Source: Anaerocolumna sp. AGMB13025 (GTDB lineage Bacteria > Bacillota > Clostridia > Lachnospirales > Lachnospiraceae). From it: a stretch of 64,000 bases of DNA. A program made the position numbers and the translations under genes. Of this stretch, positions 28,165-36,487 are shown in pieces. The notes below the pieces were generated by a model. That model saw only the letters and a program-made list of their open reading frames with translations, made no database searches and was not told where the DNA came from. Location: positions 535,001 through 599,000 of the forward strand of contig NZ_CP121445.1 of NCBI RefSeq assembly GCF_029689925.1, written 5' to 3'. Each line of letters starts with the position of its first letter. Positions within the stretch are counted from its first letter, which is position 1.

Positions 28165-28881
28165 ATGACGGAGACGATTCAAATCGGAGGCAGAGCCATA
28201 ACTTATGAACTTATCCGGAAAAAGGTAAAAAATATTAACTTACATGTAAAAGCAGACGGAAGGATTATTATTTCTGCCAGTAACCGGGTCAGCAAAAAAT
28301 ATATCGAGGATTTTATTTTACGAAAAGCAGACTGGATTGAAAAGAGCCTGGAACGGTTTGAAAACAGAGAACCTGATAGTAATCATGAGTTTGAGCCTGG
28401 GGAGGGAAGTATCATAAAGCTTCTTGGAATGCAGTATCAGCTCCATATCACTGCATCAACCGAAAACTACATTGAATTAACAGACACAGATATCAGGATT
28501 CATACAAAGTACCCCAAAGATCAGAAGAAGATTGGGTCATTATGGGATAAGTGGTATAAGGAATTTATAAAAGGTGTATTTTATCAGGTGGTAAATGCCG
28601 TCCATCCAAAGTTCCTTTCCTACAAAATCCCCATGCCCGACATAAAGATAAGGAAAATGAAAGCCCGCTGGGGTTCCTGTGCCGTATACGACAGCCGGAT
28701 CACCTTAAATACGGCACTAATCCATGCACCTCTTGTCTGTATTGAATATGTAGCGGCCCACGAACTGACACATTTTATCCATCCGAATCACAGCACCAGG
28801 TTTTATGCCATGCTTGGCAGTATTATGCCCGATTATAAGGAGCGGAAGAAATTATTGGAGCGGCAGGGAATCTACTATTAG
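28165..28881 (+). CDS. YgjP-like zinc metallopeptidase (M48/DUF45 family)
   Basis: The 238-aa protein has an N-terminal beta region and the C-terminal zinc motif HELTH (about residues 198-202) with a third histidine in HPNHSTRF, preceded by KMKARWGSCA, the family signature. It is a predicted cytoplasmic metalloprotease of unknown substrate. It may share a transcript with the HxlR gene 14 bases upstream. Confidence 0.88.
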   Translation: MTETIQIGGRAITYELIRKKVKNINLHVKADGRIIISASNRVSKKYIEDFILRKADWIEKSLERFENREPDSNHEFEPGEGSIIKLLGMQYQLHITASTENYIELTDTDIRIHTKYPKDQKKIGSLWDKWYKEFIKGVFYQVVNAVHPKFLSYKIPMPDIKIRKMKARWGSCAVYDSRITLNTALIHAPLVCIEYVAAHELTHFIHPNHSTRFYAMLGSIMPDYKERKKLLERQGIYY

Positions 28882-29261
28882 TGATGCCTGATAATTTAAA
28901 TCATTACTGTGTAATAAGCATTGGTGTGAAAATGAACATAATAAACATAGTAAATATTTATTAGTCGACACAAAATATTAAGTATTGACATAAACTATTT
29001 TATAAGCTAATATTATCAAATGAGTAGGGTAAACGGCTATTTTGAATAAACGAATAGTTTTAGCGGAATTAAATTGATAGTTACATGAAGGTTCTAATAA
29101 ATTAAGAAATACCATAAATAGTGGTCTAGAGTATCTTTCGATGGAGAAAAGACGGTTATTTTTGGTATTTTTTTTGTTTATTCAAAATCAGATACCTTGA
29201 TTATTAATTATTAGAGTAATGTAACAGCAATAAATTCATTTAAGTTTAGAAGGTGATTTTT
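28882..29261 (+). promoter_or_regulatory. Leader of guanine deaminase with promoter and internal terminator
   Basis: A promoter TTGACA (28985-28990), 17 bp, TAATAT (29008-29013) would start a 240-nt leader. The leader contains a CTATT/AATAG hairpin. A terminator-like stem AAATACCATAAATA (about 29107) with TTATTTTTGGTATTT (29156-29170) is followed by a run of T. The start codon is about 85 bases further on, so transcripts must read through it. No purine-riboswitch core was found here. Confidence 0.55.
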
Positions 29262-30575
29262 ATGAGAGAGACCGGTTGTTTTGCACTAAAGGGAAATATT
29301 ATTTATCCGGATTCCATAGATCAGATACGTTATGTACCAAAGGGGTATCTAATATGTGAAAACGGAAAAGTAATGGGGGTTTATAATAACCTGCCGGAGG
29401 GCTATCTTAATATAAGAGTAACGGATTACGGTGACAGGCTGATAATACCAGGACTTACAGACCTTCATATCCACGGACCCCAGTATGCTTTCCGGGGTCT
29501 TTCCATGGATTTGGAGCTGATTGACTGGCTGAATGAGAATACCTTTCCAGAAGAAGCCAGGTATTCCGATTTGGAGTATGCAAAAAAGGCTTATACTATA
29601 TTTGTAAATGACTTAAAGAACAGTGCGACTACAAGAGCCTGTATATTTGGAACAATTCATGAGGAAGCCACGGTCTTGTTAATGGAGCTTCTTGAGGCAA
29701 CCGGACTTAAGTGTCTGGTAGGAAAAGTAAACATGGACCGGAACAGTCCCGATTATCTTTGTGAGTCCAGTGCCTGGTCTGCTAAGAGTACCAGAAGATG
29801 GTTAAAAGACGCCCTTAAAAAGTATAAGAATGTGGCACCAATTATTACCCCAAGGTTTCTGCCCACCTGTTCAGAGGCATTGCTTAAGGAACTGGCAGCT
29901 CTTTCGGAGGAATATATGTGTCCCGTACAGTCCCACCTGTCTGAAAATATTGCAGAAGTGAAATGGGTCAGGGAACTTTGTAAAGAGGCAAAAAGCTATA
30001 GTGATGCCTATGACCGTTTTGGACTATTTGGAGGGAAAGTACCAACTGTTATGGCACATTGTGTATACATAACGGAAGAAGAGATTGAGCTGATGAAGAA
30101 AAATCAGGTATTTGTTGCTCATTGTCCGGAATCTAACACGAATTTATCCTCAGGCATTGCACCGGTAAGAAAATTCCTTGAGGAGAAAGTGCCGGTGGGA
30201 CTGGGCTCAGATGTGGCAGCAGGGAGTTCTAACTCCATATTTAAAGCTATGGCAGCTGCGATACAGGTATCCAAGCTTCGGTGGCGTTTAGTGGATTCTG
30301 ATTTAAAGCCCCTGACCATAGAAGAAGCTTTTTATATGGGAACGAAAGGCGGCGGAGCATTCTTTGGCAAGGTAGGGAGTTTTTTAGAAGGGTATGAATT
30401 TGATGCGGTTATTATAGATGACAGCAGTTTAGCTCACCCGCAGCCTCTTAACTTAAAACAGAGACTGGAACGAGTGATTTATTTATCGGATGATAGACAT
30501 ATCTGTGATAAATACGTTTCTGGAAGCCGGATTGAGATAAGGGATACGGTTAAGGATTTGAGGCAGTTGATGTAA
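29262..30575 (+). CDS. guaD: Guanine deaminase (amidohydrolase superfamily)
   Basis: The 437-aa protein is a TIM-barrel amidohydrolase with the metal-binding PGLTDLHIHGPQ, QSHLSEN, MAHCVY and GLGSDVAAG. The HGPQ after the HxH pair is the guanine deaminase pattern. It converts guanine to xanthine and ammonia, feeding the xanthine dehydrogenases at 39538-43009 and 50691. AAGGTG lies eight bases before the ATG; the in-frame GTG at 29253 is part of that ribosome site. Confidence 0.94.
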   Translation: MRETGCFALKGNIIYPDSIDQIRYVPKGYLICENGKVMGVYNNLPEGYLNIRVTDYGDRLIIPGLTDLHIHGPQYAFRGLSMDLELIDWLNENTFPEEARYSDLEYAKKAYTIFVNDLKNSATTRACIFGTIHEEATVLLMELLEATGLKCLVGKVNMDRNSPDYLCESSAWSAKSTRRWLKDALKKYKNVAPIITPRFLPTCSEALLKELAALSEEYMCPVQSHLSENIAEVKWVRELCKEAKSYSDAYDRFGLFGGKVPTVMAHCVYITEEEIELMKKNQVFVAHCPESNTNLSSGIAPVRKFLEEKVPVGLGSDVAAGSSNSIFKAMAAAIQVSKLRWRLVDSDLKPLTIEEAFYMGTKGGGAFFGKVGSFLEGYEFDAVIIDDSSLAHPQPLNLKQRLERVIYLSDDRHICDKYVSGSRIEIRDTVKDLRQLM

Positions 30576-30606
30576 AAGGATTAGATTGATTAATTGAACA
30601 AAGCGA

Positions 30607-30635
30607 TTGACACAAAGTGGGAGCCAAGTTATACT
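30607..30635 (+). promoter_or_regulatory. Sigma-A promoter of the TetR regulator gene
   Basis: TTGACA (30607-30612) and TATACT (30630-30635) are separated by 17 bp. A GATTGATTAATTG string (30584-30596) just upstream resembles one half of the palindromes before moaC and mocA. Confidence 0.8.
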
Positions 30636-30663
30636 ATAGGGTAATCCAGAAAGGATGGGATAC

Positions 30664-31254
30664 ATGAGAATTAAAAACGGGGATGAAAAGCCAGAGGAGA
30701 AGATACTGGATGCAGCACTGGAGGTTGTTATTGAAAATACCATATGCGGAACCAGAATGCATTTAATTGCGGACAGAGCCGGAATGGTACAGTCGAATTT
30801 ACATTATTATTATAAGACAAAAAATGATTTGATGCTTGCTTTGCAAAAGAAAGTATTAAGGCGGTGTTTAGAAATCAGGGATCGTTTAAAAGTAGATGCG
30901 AAAAATACTCTGGAAGGGCAGCTCGATGTATTTATCAGACAAAAGCTGGAATTTATTCTAAAAGAAGAGGAATATGATTTTGCTGAGATTGATTTCTGGG
31001 TTCAGGGACATATTAATACTGAGATTCAGACAGCCTTTGCCGCTTCCTTTGAGGGATGGAGGAAAGAAATTGGTGAAATGCTAGATAAGTATGAACCGGA
31101 TCTGTCAAAACAAAAGAGGGAATATCTTCCTTACCTTATTGTATCTCTCTTAGAAGGTGCATCCATACAGTTTCTAATTAATAAAGGCCGGTTTAATGTG
31201 GAGGAATATTTTAAATTATGTAAAAGCATAATAATAAAAGCCATAAAAGAATAA
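30664..31254 (+). CDS. TetR/AcrR-family regulator
   Basis: The 196-aa protein has an N-terminal helix-turn-helix (ILDAALEVVIEN ... IADRAGMVQSNLHYYYKTKNDLM, about residues 15-60) and a helical ligand domain. It lies between guanine deaminase and the molybdopterin genes, so it may sense a purine or related signal and control this region, including itself. Two ATGs are close together; the one at 30664 has AAAGGA at proper distance. Confidence 0.88.
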   Translation: MRIKNGDEKPEEKILDAALEVVIENTICGTRMHLIADRAGMVQSNLHYYYKTKNDLMLALQKKVLRRCLEIRDRLKVDAKNTLEGQLDVFIRQKLEFILKEEEYDFAEIDFWVQGHINTEIQTAFAASFEGWRKEIGEMLDKYEPDLSKQKREYLPYLIVSLLEGASIQFLINKGRFNVEEYFKLCKSIIIKAIKE

Positions 31255-31368
31255 GCGTTAAAAACATATGAAAAATGTAAAAGCATATGCCAAAAGGTAA
31301 AACACAAGAAAAGGTATTTAGATAAATATACACATAAGACAACGGAATAATATAATCGAATTTACATA

Positions 31369-31414
31369 GGTGTAAAATACAGGTAGGAGTCTGTCTATTT
31401 ACATCTTTTTTATT
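31369..31414 (+). terminator. Terminator just before the MoeA-like gene (possible attenuator)
   Basis: GGTGTAAAATACAG (31369-31382) pairs imperfectly with CTGTCTATTTACATC (31391-31405) and is followed by TTTTTTATT. It could end the TetR transcript. However, only about 20 bases separate it from the next ribosome site, too few for a promoter, and TATAAT lies upstream at 31351-31356. The next gene may therefore be controlled by readthrough. Confidence 0.6.
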
Positions 31415-31447
31415 ATAAACGTTTCATATAAAAAAGGAAGTGAATTT

Positions 31448-32467
31448 TTGAAACTGATTAATACGACGGAAGCAGTGGGACATGTAATATGTCATGACAT
31501 AACCAGGATTGTAAAAGATGTGGCCAAGGAAACAGTATTTCGTAAAGGTCATATTGTTACAGAAGAAGATATACCGGTTTTATTATCCATAGGCAAGGAC
31601 CATCTTTATATCTGGGAGAAAACAGAAGGAATCCTTCATGAAAATGAAGCGGCCGAAATACTATATGAAATCTGTAAGAATGAACATATGACTCCTTCGG
31701 AAATAAAAGAAGGAAAGATAGACATATTGGCTTCTATAGATGGTCTGTTTAAAGCAGATAAAAAGCGGCTGAGGCAGATTAATTCTCTGGGGGAAATCAT
31801 GATTGCCACAAGGCATGGGGATTTTCCGGTTAAGAAAGGGGATAAGTTAGCCGGCACCAGAGTCATACCTCTGGTAATAGAAGAAAAAAAATTAAATTTA
31901 GCAAAAGAAATCGCGGGGAAGGAACCAATACTTCAGATACTGCCCTTTGTAAACAAAAAGGCAGGTATTGTTACCACTGGTAATGAAGTGTTTTACGGCA
32001 GGATAAAGGATGCCTTTGGTCCTGTAATAAGGGATAAGTTAAGTGAATATTCTGTTGAAGTTTTAGGTCAGAGCATCGTTAATGATGATACGGATAAAAT
32101 TACCGGTGCAATCCTAACATTTATAGAGGAGGGAGCAGATTTTATCATATGTACCGGTGGTATGAGCGTGGACCCGGATGATACTACTCCAACCGCTATA
32201 AAGAATACCGGTGCCGAGCTTATCTCTTACGGCGCACCGGTACTGCCTGGAGCAATGTTCCTTCTTTCTTATTATAAAGGTACTATTCCTGTTATTGGTC
32301 TTCCCGGCTGTGTCATGTATTCCAGGCGGACAATATTTGACCTTGTACTACCACGTATTATGGCAAATGACCGGATAACCAATGAGGATCTTGCCAATCT
32401 TGGTCATGGCGGGCTTTGCTTAAACTGCGAAGTATGTACATTTCCAAACTGTGGTTTTGGAAAGTAG
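31448..32467 (+). CDS. MoeA-like molybdopterin-binding protein of the SDMH group
   Basis: The 339-aa protein has a MoaB/Mog-fold domain (about 165-315) with IVTTGNEVF, ICTGGMSVDPDDTTP and GLPGC, preceded by an unusual N-terminal domain. It ends in a cysteine-rich tail, CLNCEVCTFPNCGFG, which may bind a metal or iron-sulfur centre. Relatives accompany selenium-dependent molybdenum hydroxylases in Clostridia. It probably handles molybdopterin or molybdate insertion. The start is TTG with AAGGAAG before it. Confidence 0.85.
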   Translation: MKLINTTEAVGHVICHDITRIVKDVAKETVFRKGHIVTEEDIPVLLSIGKDHLYIWEKTEGILHENEAAEILYEICKNEHMTPSEIKEGKIDILASIDGLFKADKKRLRQINSLGEIMIATRHGDFPVKKGDKLAGTRVIPLVIEEKKLNLAKEIAGKEPILQILPFVNKKAGIVTTGNEVFYGRIKDAFGPVIRDKLSEYSVEVLGQSIVNDDTDKITGAILTFIEEGADFIICTGGMSVDPDDTTPTAIKNTGAELISYGAPVLPGAMFLLSYYKGTIPVIGLPGCVMYSRRTIFDLVLPRIMANDRITNEDLANLGHGGLCLNCEVCTFPNCGFGK

Positions 32468-32484
32468 TAATTATTAATTTGTAA

Positions 32485-32533
32485 GGAATTAAGAAGGAAA
32501 AGAATTAAGAAGGTAAAGAATTAAGAAAGTAAA
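32485..32533. repeat. Short 16-bp tandem repeat upstream of moaC
   Basis: About three copies of AGAATTAAGAAGGTAA-like units lie directly after the MoeA-like gene. They are of the same AT-rich slippage type as the arrays at 3454 and 7445 but unrelated in sequence. Confidence 0.75.
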
Positions 32534-32601
32534 AATTTGAAAAGTAAAGGGTAGATGTATCTGCTATATTTGGTGTAATGCCTTTTCGTACCAGGTCATT
32601 A

Positions 32602-32617
32602 GATTGGACAATCAATC
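32602..32617. promoter_or_regulatory. Operator-like palindrome before moaC
   Basis: GATTGGACAATCAATC matches in 13 of 16 positions the perfect palindrome at 37353 before mocA. It overlaps a possible -35 (TTGGAC) with TAATAC at 32625-32630 as -10, although that spacing is short (15 bp). Confidence 0.45.
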
Positions 32618-32650
32618 AAATTAATAATACGATAGAAATCAGGTGATACC

Positions 32651-33139
32651 ATGGATAATCAATTCAGCCATTTTGACAGCCGCGGCAATGCGGTTATGGT
32701 AGATGTTACTGAGAAAGAAGTGACGGAGAGAACAGCCGTTGCAAAAGGGAGCATAATAGTAAATAAAGAGGTACTTGACCTAATTAAAAGTGGGGAAGTT
32801 ACAAAGGGAGATGTTCTTGGAGTTGCAAGAGTGGCAGGAATCATGGCCATAAAACGAACCGGAGATTTAATACCCATGTGCCACCCGCTTATGTTAACCG
32901 GCAGTTCCATCGACTTTACAATAGAGGAAGCACAAAGTAAGATTACAGTTACCGCGGTGGCAAAACTATATGGCAAAACAGGAGTTGAGATGGAGGCATT
33001 AACCGGAGCAACGGTTGCCTTACTCACTATTTATGATATGTGTAAAGCTGTTGATAAGAATATGGAAATCACAGAGGTTTATCTTGCTAAAAAGACTGGA
33101 GGGAAAAGCGGAAATTATCGTAATCCCAAGGAAAAGTAA
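32651..33139 (+). CDS. moaC: Cyclic pyranopterin monophosphate synthase
   Basis: The 162-aa protein contains the MoaC motifs: [34 protein letters not shown] and GVEMEALTG. It performs the second half of the first step of molybdopterin synthesis, converting the MoaA product to cyclic pyranopterin monophosphate. AGGTGATACC precedes the ATG. moaA follows after 54 bases. Confidence 0.97.
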   Translation: MDNQFSHFDSRGNAVMVDVTEKEVTERTAVAKGSIIVNKEVLDLIKSGEVTKGDVLGVARVAGIMAIKRTGDLIPMCHPLMLTGSSIDFTIEEAQSKITVTAVAKLYGKTGVEMEALTGATVALLTIYDMCKAVDKNMEITEVYLAKKTGGKSGNYRNPKEK

Positions 33140-33193
33140 GACAGCAGTTCTGTAGTTATGTTAACAATTTGACCCATTAGATTGGAGCAGCAG

Positions 33194-34165
33194 ATGATAG
33201 ATCAATATGGCAGGAACATAGATTATATGAGAATTTCGGTAACTGACCGCTGTAATTTACGTTGTTTATACTGTATGCCAGAGGAAGGTATAGAATGTTT
33301 AAACCCTTCGGATATTCTAAGTTTTGAAGAAATAGTAACGACAGCAGAAGCGGCCGCTTTGCTTGGCATTAAGAAAATTAAAATTACCGGTGGGGAACCC
33401 TTAGTCAGAAAAGATATTCCAAACCTTATAGGAAAAATAAAAGGTATTAAGGGAATTGAAGTAGTAACTATGACTACGAATGGTATTTTACTAAAAAATA
33501 TGGCAAAGGATTTAAAACAGGCAGGTCTTGACGGTATCAATATAAGTCTTGATACCATAGACCCCAAGCGGTTTAAGGTGCTGACCAGGTTTGATAAATT
33601 AGATGAGGTTTTGGCGGGTATCCGGGAAATTTCTTCTTTGGGGATTAAAACAAAGTTAAATTGCGTTCCGATCAATAAGATTGGTGAAGAGGAACTTACT
33701 AAAATAGCAGAGTTTTCTGGTGGAAATATTCTGGTTCGCTTTATAGAGCTGATGCCGATTGGTCTTGGAAAAGAATTTCAATTAATACCGTACCAGACAG
33801 TGAAAAAAATACTGGAAGACAAATATGGAGCCAGTCGGTTAAATCCTAAGAAATTTGGTAACGGTCCGGCAGTTTATTATGATTTTCCAGGTCTTTCTGG
33901 TAGTATTGGCTTTATCACTGCTATGAGCCATGAATTCTGCGGGACATGTAACCGGATACGCTTAACGGCGGCAGGGGATATAAAACTTTGCCTCCATCAC
34001 ATGGAGGGGATTTCCCTAAAGCCATATCTTGAAAACCATATATCAAAAGATAAGCTGGCAGAACTCCTTAAAGAAGTTATTTATCAGAAACCTGCCCATC
34101 ACTGCTTTCATGAAGAAAAAGGGCAGGATGTGGAATGGCGCAACATGGTTCAGATTGGAGGTTAA
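33194..34165 (+). CDS. moaA: GTP 3',8-cyclase (radical SAM)
   Basis: The 323-aa protein has the N-terminal radical SAM cluster TDRCNLRCLYCMP, GGEPLVRKD, and a C-terminal second [4Fe-4S] site CGTCNRIRL with a further Cys in KLCL. It ends in a Gly-Gly tail, which is required in MoaA. It starts molybdenum cofactor synthesis from GTP. The TTGGAG before the ATG at 33194 is the ribosome site. A structured leader motif for the MOSC gene begins right after its stop. Confidence 0.97.
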   Translation: MIDQYGRNIDYMRISVTDRCNLRCLYCMPEEGIECLNPSDILSFEEIVTTAEAAALLGIKKIKITGGEPLVRKDIPNLIGKIKGIKGIEVVTMTTNGILLKNMAKDLKQAGLDGINISLDTIDPKRFKVLTRFDKLDEVLAGIREISSLGIKTKLNCVPINKIGEEELTKIAEFSGGNILVRFIELMPIGLGKEFQLIPYQTVKKILEDKYGASRLNPKKFGNGPAVYYDFPGLSGSIGFITAMSHEFCGTCNRIRLTAAGDIKLCLHHMEGISLKPYLENHISKDKLAELLKEVIYQKPAHHCFHEEKGQDVEWRNMVQIGG

Positions 34166-34166
34166 A

Positions 34167-34292
34167 GGTTGGAAGAAAATATTAGAATGGAAAGGATACC
34201 ACATTACGATTCTTTCAACCTGTGAAACTTATTTCACATTTTATTATGTGGCAGTATCGTAAGTGAACTTGCGATATGCGATGGGTATAAAA
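34167..34292 (+). promoter_or_regulatory. Structured leader motif, copy C, before the MOSC gene
   Basis: AAAGGATACCAC (34191-34202) is followed after 8 nt by TCTTTCA. GTGGCA (34248-34253) pairs with the CCAC segment. A hairpin TATCGT/GCGATA (34255-34260 with 34271-34276) closes a 10-nt loop, and the ATG starts 16 nt after it. TTCTTTCAACC (34210-34220) can pair with GGTTGGAAGAA (34167-34177), crossing the first stem. A variable hairpin TGTGAA/TTCACA lies between. See the relatives at 37487, 59488 and 63584. A cis-acting translational control element is inferred. Confidence 0.7.
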
Positions 34293-34721
34293 ATGGGTAA
34301 AGTAATGGCAGTATGTATCAGTGAAAAGAGGGGCACTAAAAAAGTTAATGTCAACGAGGCAAAATTAATCCCAAACTTTGGGCTGGACCAGGATGCCCAT
34401 GCCGGGAACTGGCATCGCCAGGTCAGCCTCTTATCCTTTGATAAAGTAGAAGAATTCCGTAAAAGGGGTGCTGCTGTTTTAGAGGGAGCATTTGGCGAAA
34501 ACCTGTTAGTGGAGGGAATTGATTTTAAAAGCCTACCGGTAGGGACTAAATTCTCCTGCGGGGAAGCTGAACTTGAATTGACTCAGATTGGAAAGGAATG
34601 CCACTCCCATTGCGAGATATATAAACAGGTGGGGGACTGCATTATGCCTAGAGAAGGGGTATTTGCAAGAGTCTTAAAAGGCGGGACTATAAAAGTAGGA
34701 GATGATTTATATGTCATTTGA
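34293..34721 (+). CDS. MOSC-domain protein
   Basis: The 142-aa protein is a single MOSC domain (beta-barrel of the Moco sulfurase C-terminal type): GLDQDAHAG, RQVSLLS, GAFGENL, LPVGT and a conserved Cys in GKECHSHC. Such proteins are thought to carry or transfer sulfur, or here perhaps selenium, to the molybdenum cofactor. I chose the ATG at 34293 because the leader motif ends in GATGGG just before it. The gene overlaps mogA by 11 bases. Confidence 0.9.
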   Translation: MGKVMAVCISEKRGTKKVNVNEAKLIPNFGLDQDAHAGNWHRQVSLLSFDKVEEFRKRGAAVLEGAFGENLLVEGIDFKSLPVGTKFSCGEAELELTQIGKECHSHCEIYKQVGDCIMPREGVFARVLKGGTIKVGDDLYVI

Positions 34722-35220
34722 GCATAAATTCCGGGTCGGTATCCTTACTGCAAGTGATAAAGGAGCTGCAGGGGAAAGAGAAGATTTAAGCGGGACGGCT
34801 ATAAGGGATATCATTACGGAGTGGGGATATATGGTGGCAAGTTATAGTATATTACCGGATGAAGTGGAGGAACTGGAGCAGGAGATGAAACGCCTTGCAG
34901 ACGAGGATATCTGTGATTTAATTCTTACTACTGGAGGCACCGGCTTTTCTGTAAGGGATGTTACTCCGGAAGCTACGCTGGCGGTATCGGAACGCCTGGT
35001 GCCTGGAATTCCGGAAGCCATCAGGGCTTACAGCATGACTATCACCAAACGTGCCATGTTAAGCCGCGGAACAGCAGGGATCCGTAAACAGGCTCTGATT
35101 GTCAACCTTCCCGGAAGCCCCAAAGCTGTAAAAGAAAGCCTTACTTATATTATGAGTGAGCTAGAGCATGGGTTGATGATATTAAAAGGGATGACTGGTG
35201 AATGTGCCAGAAAGGAATAG
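34711..35220 (+). CDS. mogA: Molybdopterin adenylyltransferase (MogA/MoaB family)
   Basis: The 169-aa protein has the Mog-fold motifs GILTASDKG, TTGGTGFSVRDVTPEAT and NLPGSPKAVKE. It adenylates molybdopterin before molybdenum insertion. AGGAG lies nine bases before the ATG at 34711, inside the end of the MOSC gene, indicating translational coupling. MogA and MoaB cannot be separated with certainty by eye. Confidence 0.93.
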   Translation: MSFEHKFRVGILTASDKGAAGEREDLSGTAIRDIITEWGYMVASYSILPDEVEELEQEMKRLADEDICDLILTTGGTGFSVRDVTPEATLAVSERLVPGIPEAIRAYSMTITKRAMLSRGTAGIRKQALIVNLPGSPKAVKESLTYIMSELEHGLMILKGMTGECARKE

Positions 35221-35227
35221 GGAACTT

Positions 35228-36466
35228 ATGAATTTCTATGGGAAGCTGTTGAAAGCCTTGGATAACAATGAGAATAAGCTGGTCATAACCACCCTCGGGA
35301 AAACAGCCGGAACTTTAAATAGTGACTTTGACCGGAACGTATTAAATACAGCGGATATGTTTACTGACCGGAATACTAAGAGCAGTCTCACAAATCATGA
35401 ATCACCAGGTAATGGAATAACATATATCAACAGAATAACGGATAATGGAGTAGATAATAACAGAGTAGATAATAACAGAGTAGATAATAACAGAATAGAT
35501 AATAATGTAATAACAGATAACAGAAAAAAGGATATAGAGTTAATAGATACGACATTAACAGATATGGATTTCATAAACTCTGCAAAAGAAGTTCTAAAAT
35601 CTGGAAAGCCCAAAGTTATGAAAGAGGGTGAAAAAACCATCTTTATGGAACCTTTTTATCCAAGAGAGAGGCTTATTATCCTTGGAGGTGGTCACATTGC
35701 CCTGCCGCTTGCTGAGTTTAGCGCGAAAACCGGTTATTCCGTAACCGTAGTGGATGACAGACCCTCCTTTGCCAATAAAGCCAGATTCCCCTACGCAGAG
35801 AATGTGATCTGTGAGAGTTTTGGAAAAGCCCTGGAGCAGTTAAAACTGACGGCCTATGATTACCTTGTGGTTATTACAAGGGGGCACAGGCATGATACGG
35901 AGTGTTTAAGATATATTTTAAGACAGCCGGAGACAATCTATCTTGGTATGATAGGCTCAAGGAGGCGGGTTGGGGTAGTTTTGGATATGTTAAAGGAAGA
36001 AGGTTTTGACAAAGAGCGGATAAACCGCATCTGTACCCCTATCGGGCTTTCCATCGGTGCCGTAACGCCAGAAGAAATCAGCATCTCCATTCTGGCTCAG
36101 CTTATCAGCAGAAAACGCCTGGACCGGAATGAAACCTTTACTGTGAACCGGTCTGATTTAGACCTTAAGGTGCTTGAGCTGTTAGCCAGTGAGGAAGATA
36201 TTCCCAAAAGTATTGTTACCGTTATTGATACGAAAGGCTCCACCCCAAGAGGAGTAGGAGCTAAAATGATTGTTTATGAAACGGGTCAGATTGCAGGAAG
36301 TATCGGCGGTGGCTGCAGTGAAGCACAAGTGATACACAATGCCGTTGGAATAATCGGCAGTAAATCCTTTCTGTTACAGACCATAGATATGACCGGAGAG
36401 ACAGCGGAATCGGAAGGTATGGTGTGTGGGGGGATTATGGAAGTTCTGATTGAGGATTGCATATAA
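35228..36466 (+). CDS. XdhC/CoxF-family accessory protein with a repetitive insert
   Basis: The 412-aa protein starts like an XdhC_CoxI domain (FYGKLLKALDNNENKLVITT), but instead of the GSxPR and GGG motifs it has a D/N/I/T-rich stretch (about residues 50-125) with VDNNR repeats. The Rossmann XdhC domain follows (LIILGGGHIALPLAE, VVDDRPSFANK, RGHRHD, YLGMIGSRRR). Then comes a complete XdhC_CoxI domain at the C-terminus (KGSTPRGVGAKM, GSIGGGCSEA, MVCGG). XdhC-type proteins load or protect sulfurated Moco for xanthine dehydrogenase. The ATG at 35228 fits the family better than the GTG at 35198. Confidence 0.87.
   Translation: MNFYGKLLKALDNNENKLVITTLGKTAGTLNSDFDRNVLNTADMFTDRNTKSSLTNHESPGNGITYINRITDNGVDNNRVDNNRVDNNRIDNNVITDNRKKDIELIDTTLTDMDFINSAKEVLKSGKPKVMKEGEKTIFMEPFYPRERLIILGGGHIALPLAEFSAKTGYSVTVVDDRPSFANKARFPYAENVICESFGKALEQLKLTAYDYLVVITRGHRHDTECLRYILRQPETIYLGMIGSRRRVGVVLDMLKEEGFDKERINRICTPIGLSIGAVTPEEISISILAQLISRKRLDRNETFTVNRSDLDLKVLELLASEEDIPKSIVTVIDTKGSTPRGVGAKMIVYETGQIAGSIGGGCSEAQVIHNAVGIIGSKSFLLQTIDMTGETAESEGMVCGGIMEVLIEDCI
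35447..35515. repeat. 15-bp in-frame tandem repeat inside the XdhC-like gene
   Basis: Units of GTAGATAATAACAGA repeat about four times and encode VDNNR or IDNNx. The length is a multiple of three, so the frame is kept. Confidence 0.9.
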
Positions 36467-36487
36467 GAAACTGTGAGGAGTACTATT

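Noticed and set aside
29020-29261. Classic purine riboswitch before guanine deaminase
   Set aside because: The conserved core of the purine aptamer (the TATA-type and TTTCTACC-type segments) is not present. The same check was negative for the importer leader at 53428.
31255-31447. Moco riboswitch before the Moco genes
   Set aside because: No sequence resembling the GC-rich Moco RNA consensus was found here or before moaC, moaA or mocA.
34029-34262. 77-codon frame overlapping the end of moaA
   Set aside because: It is a shadow of moaA in another frame and runs through leader motif C.
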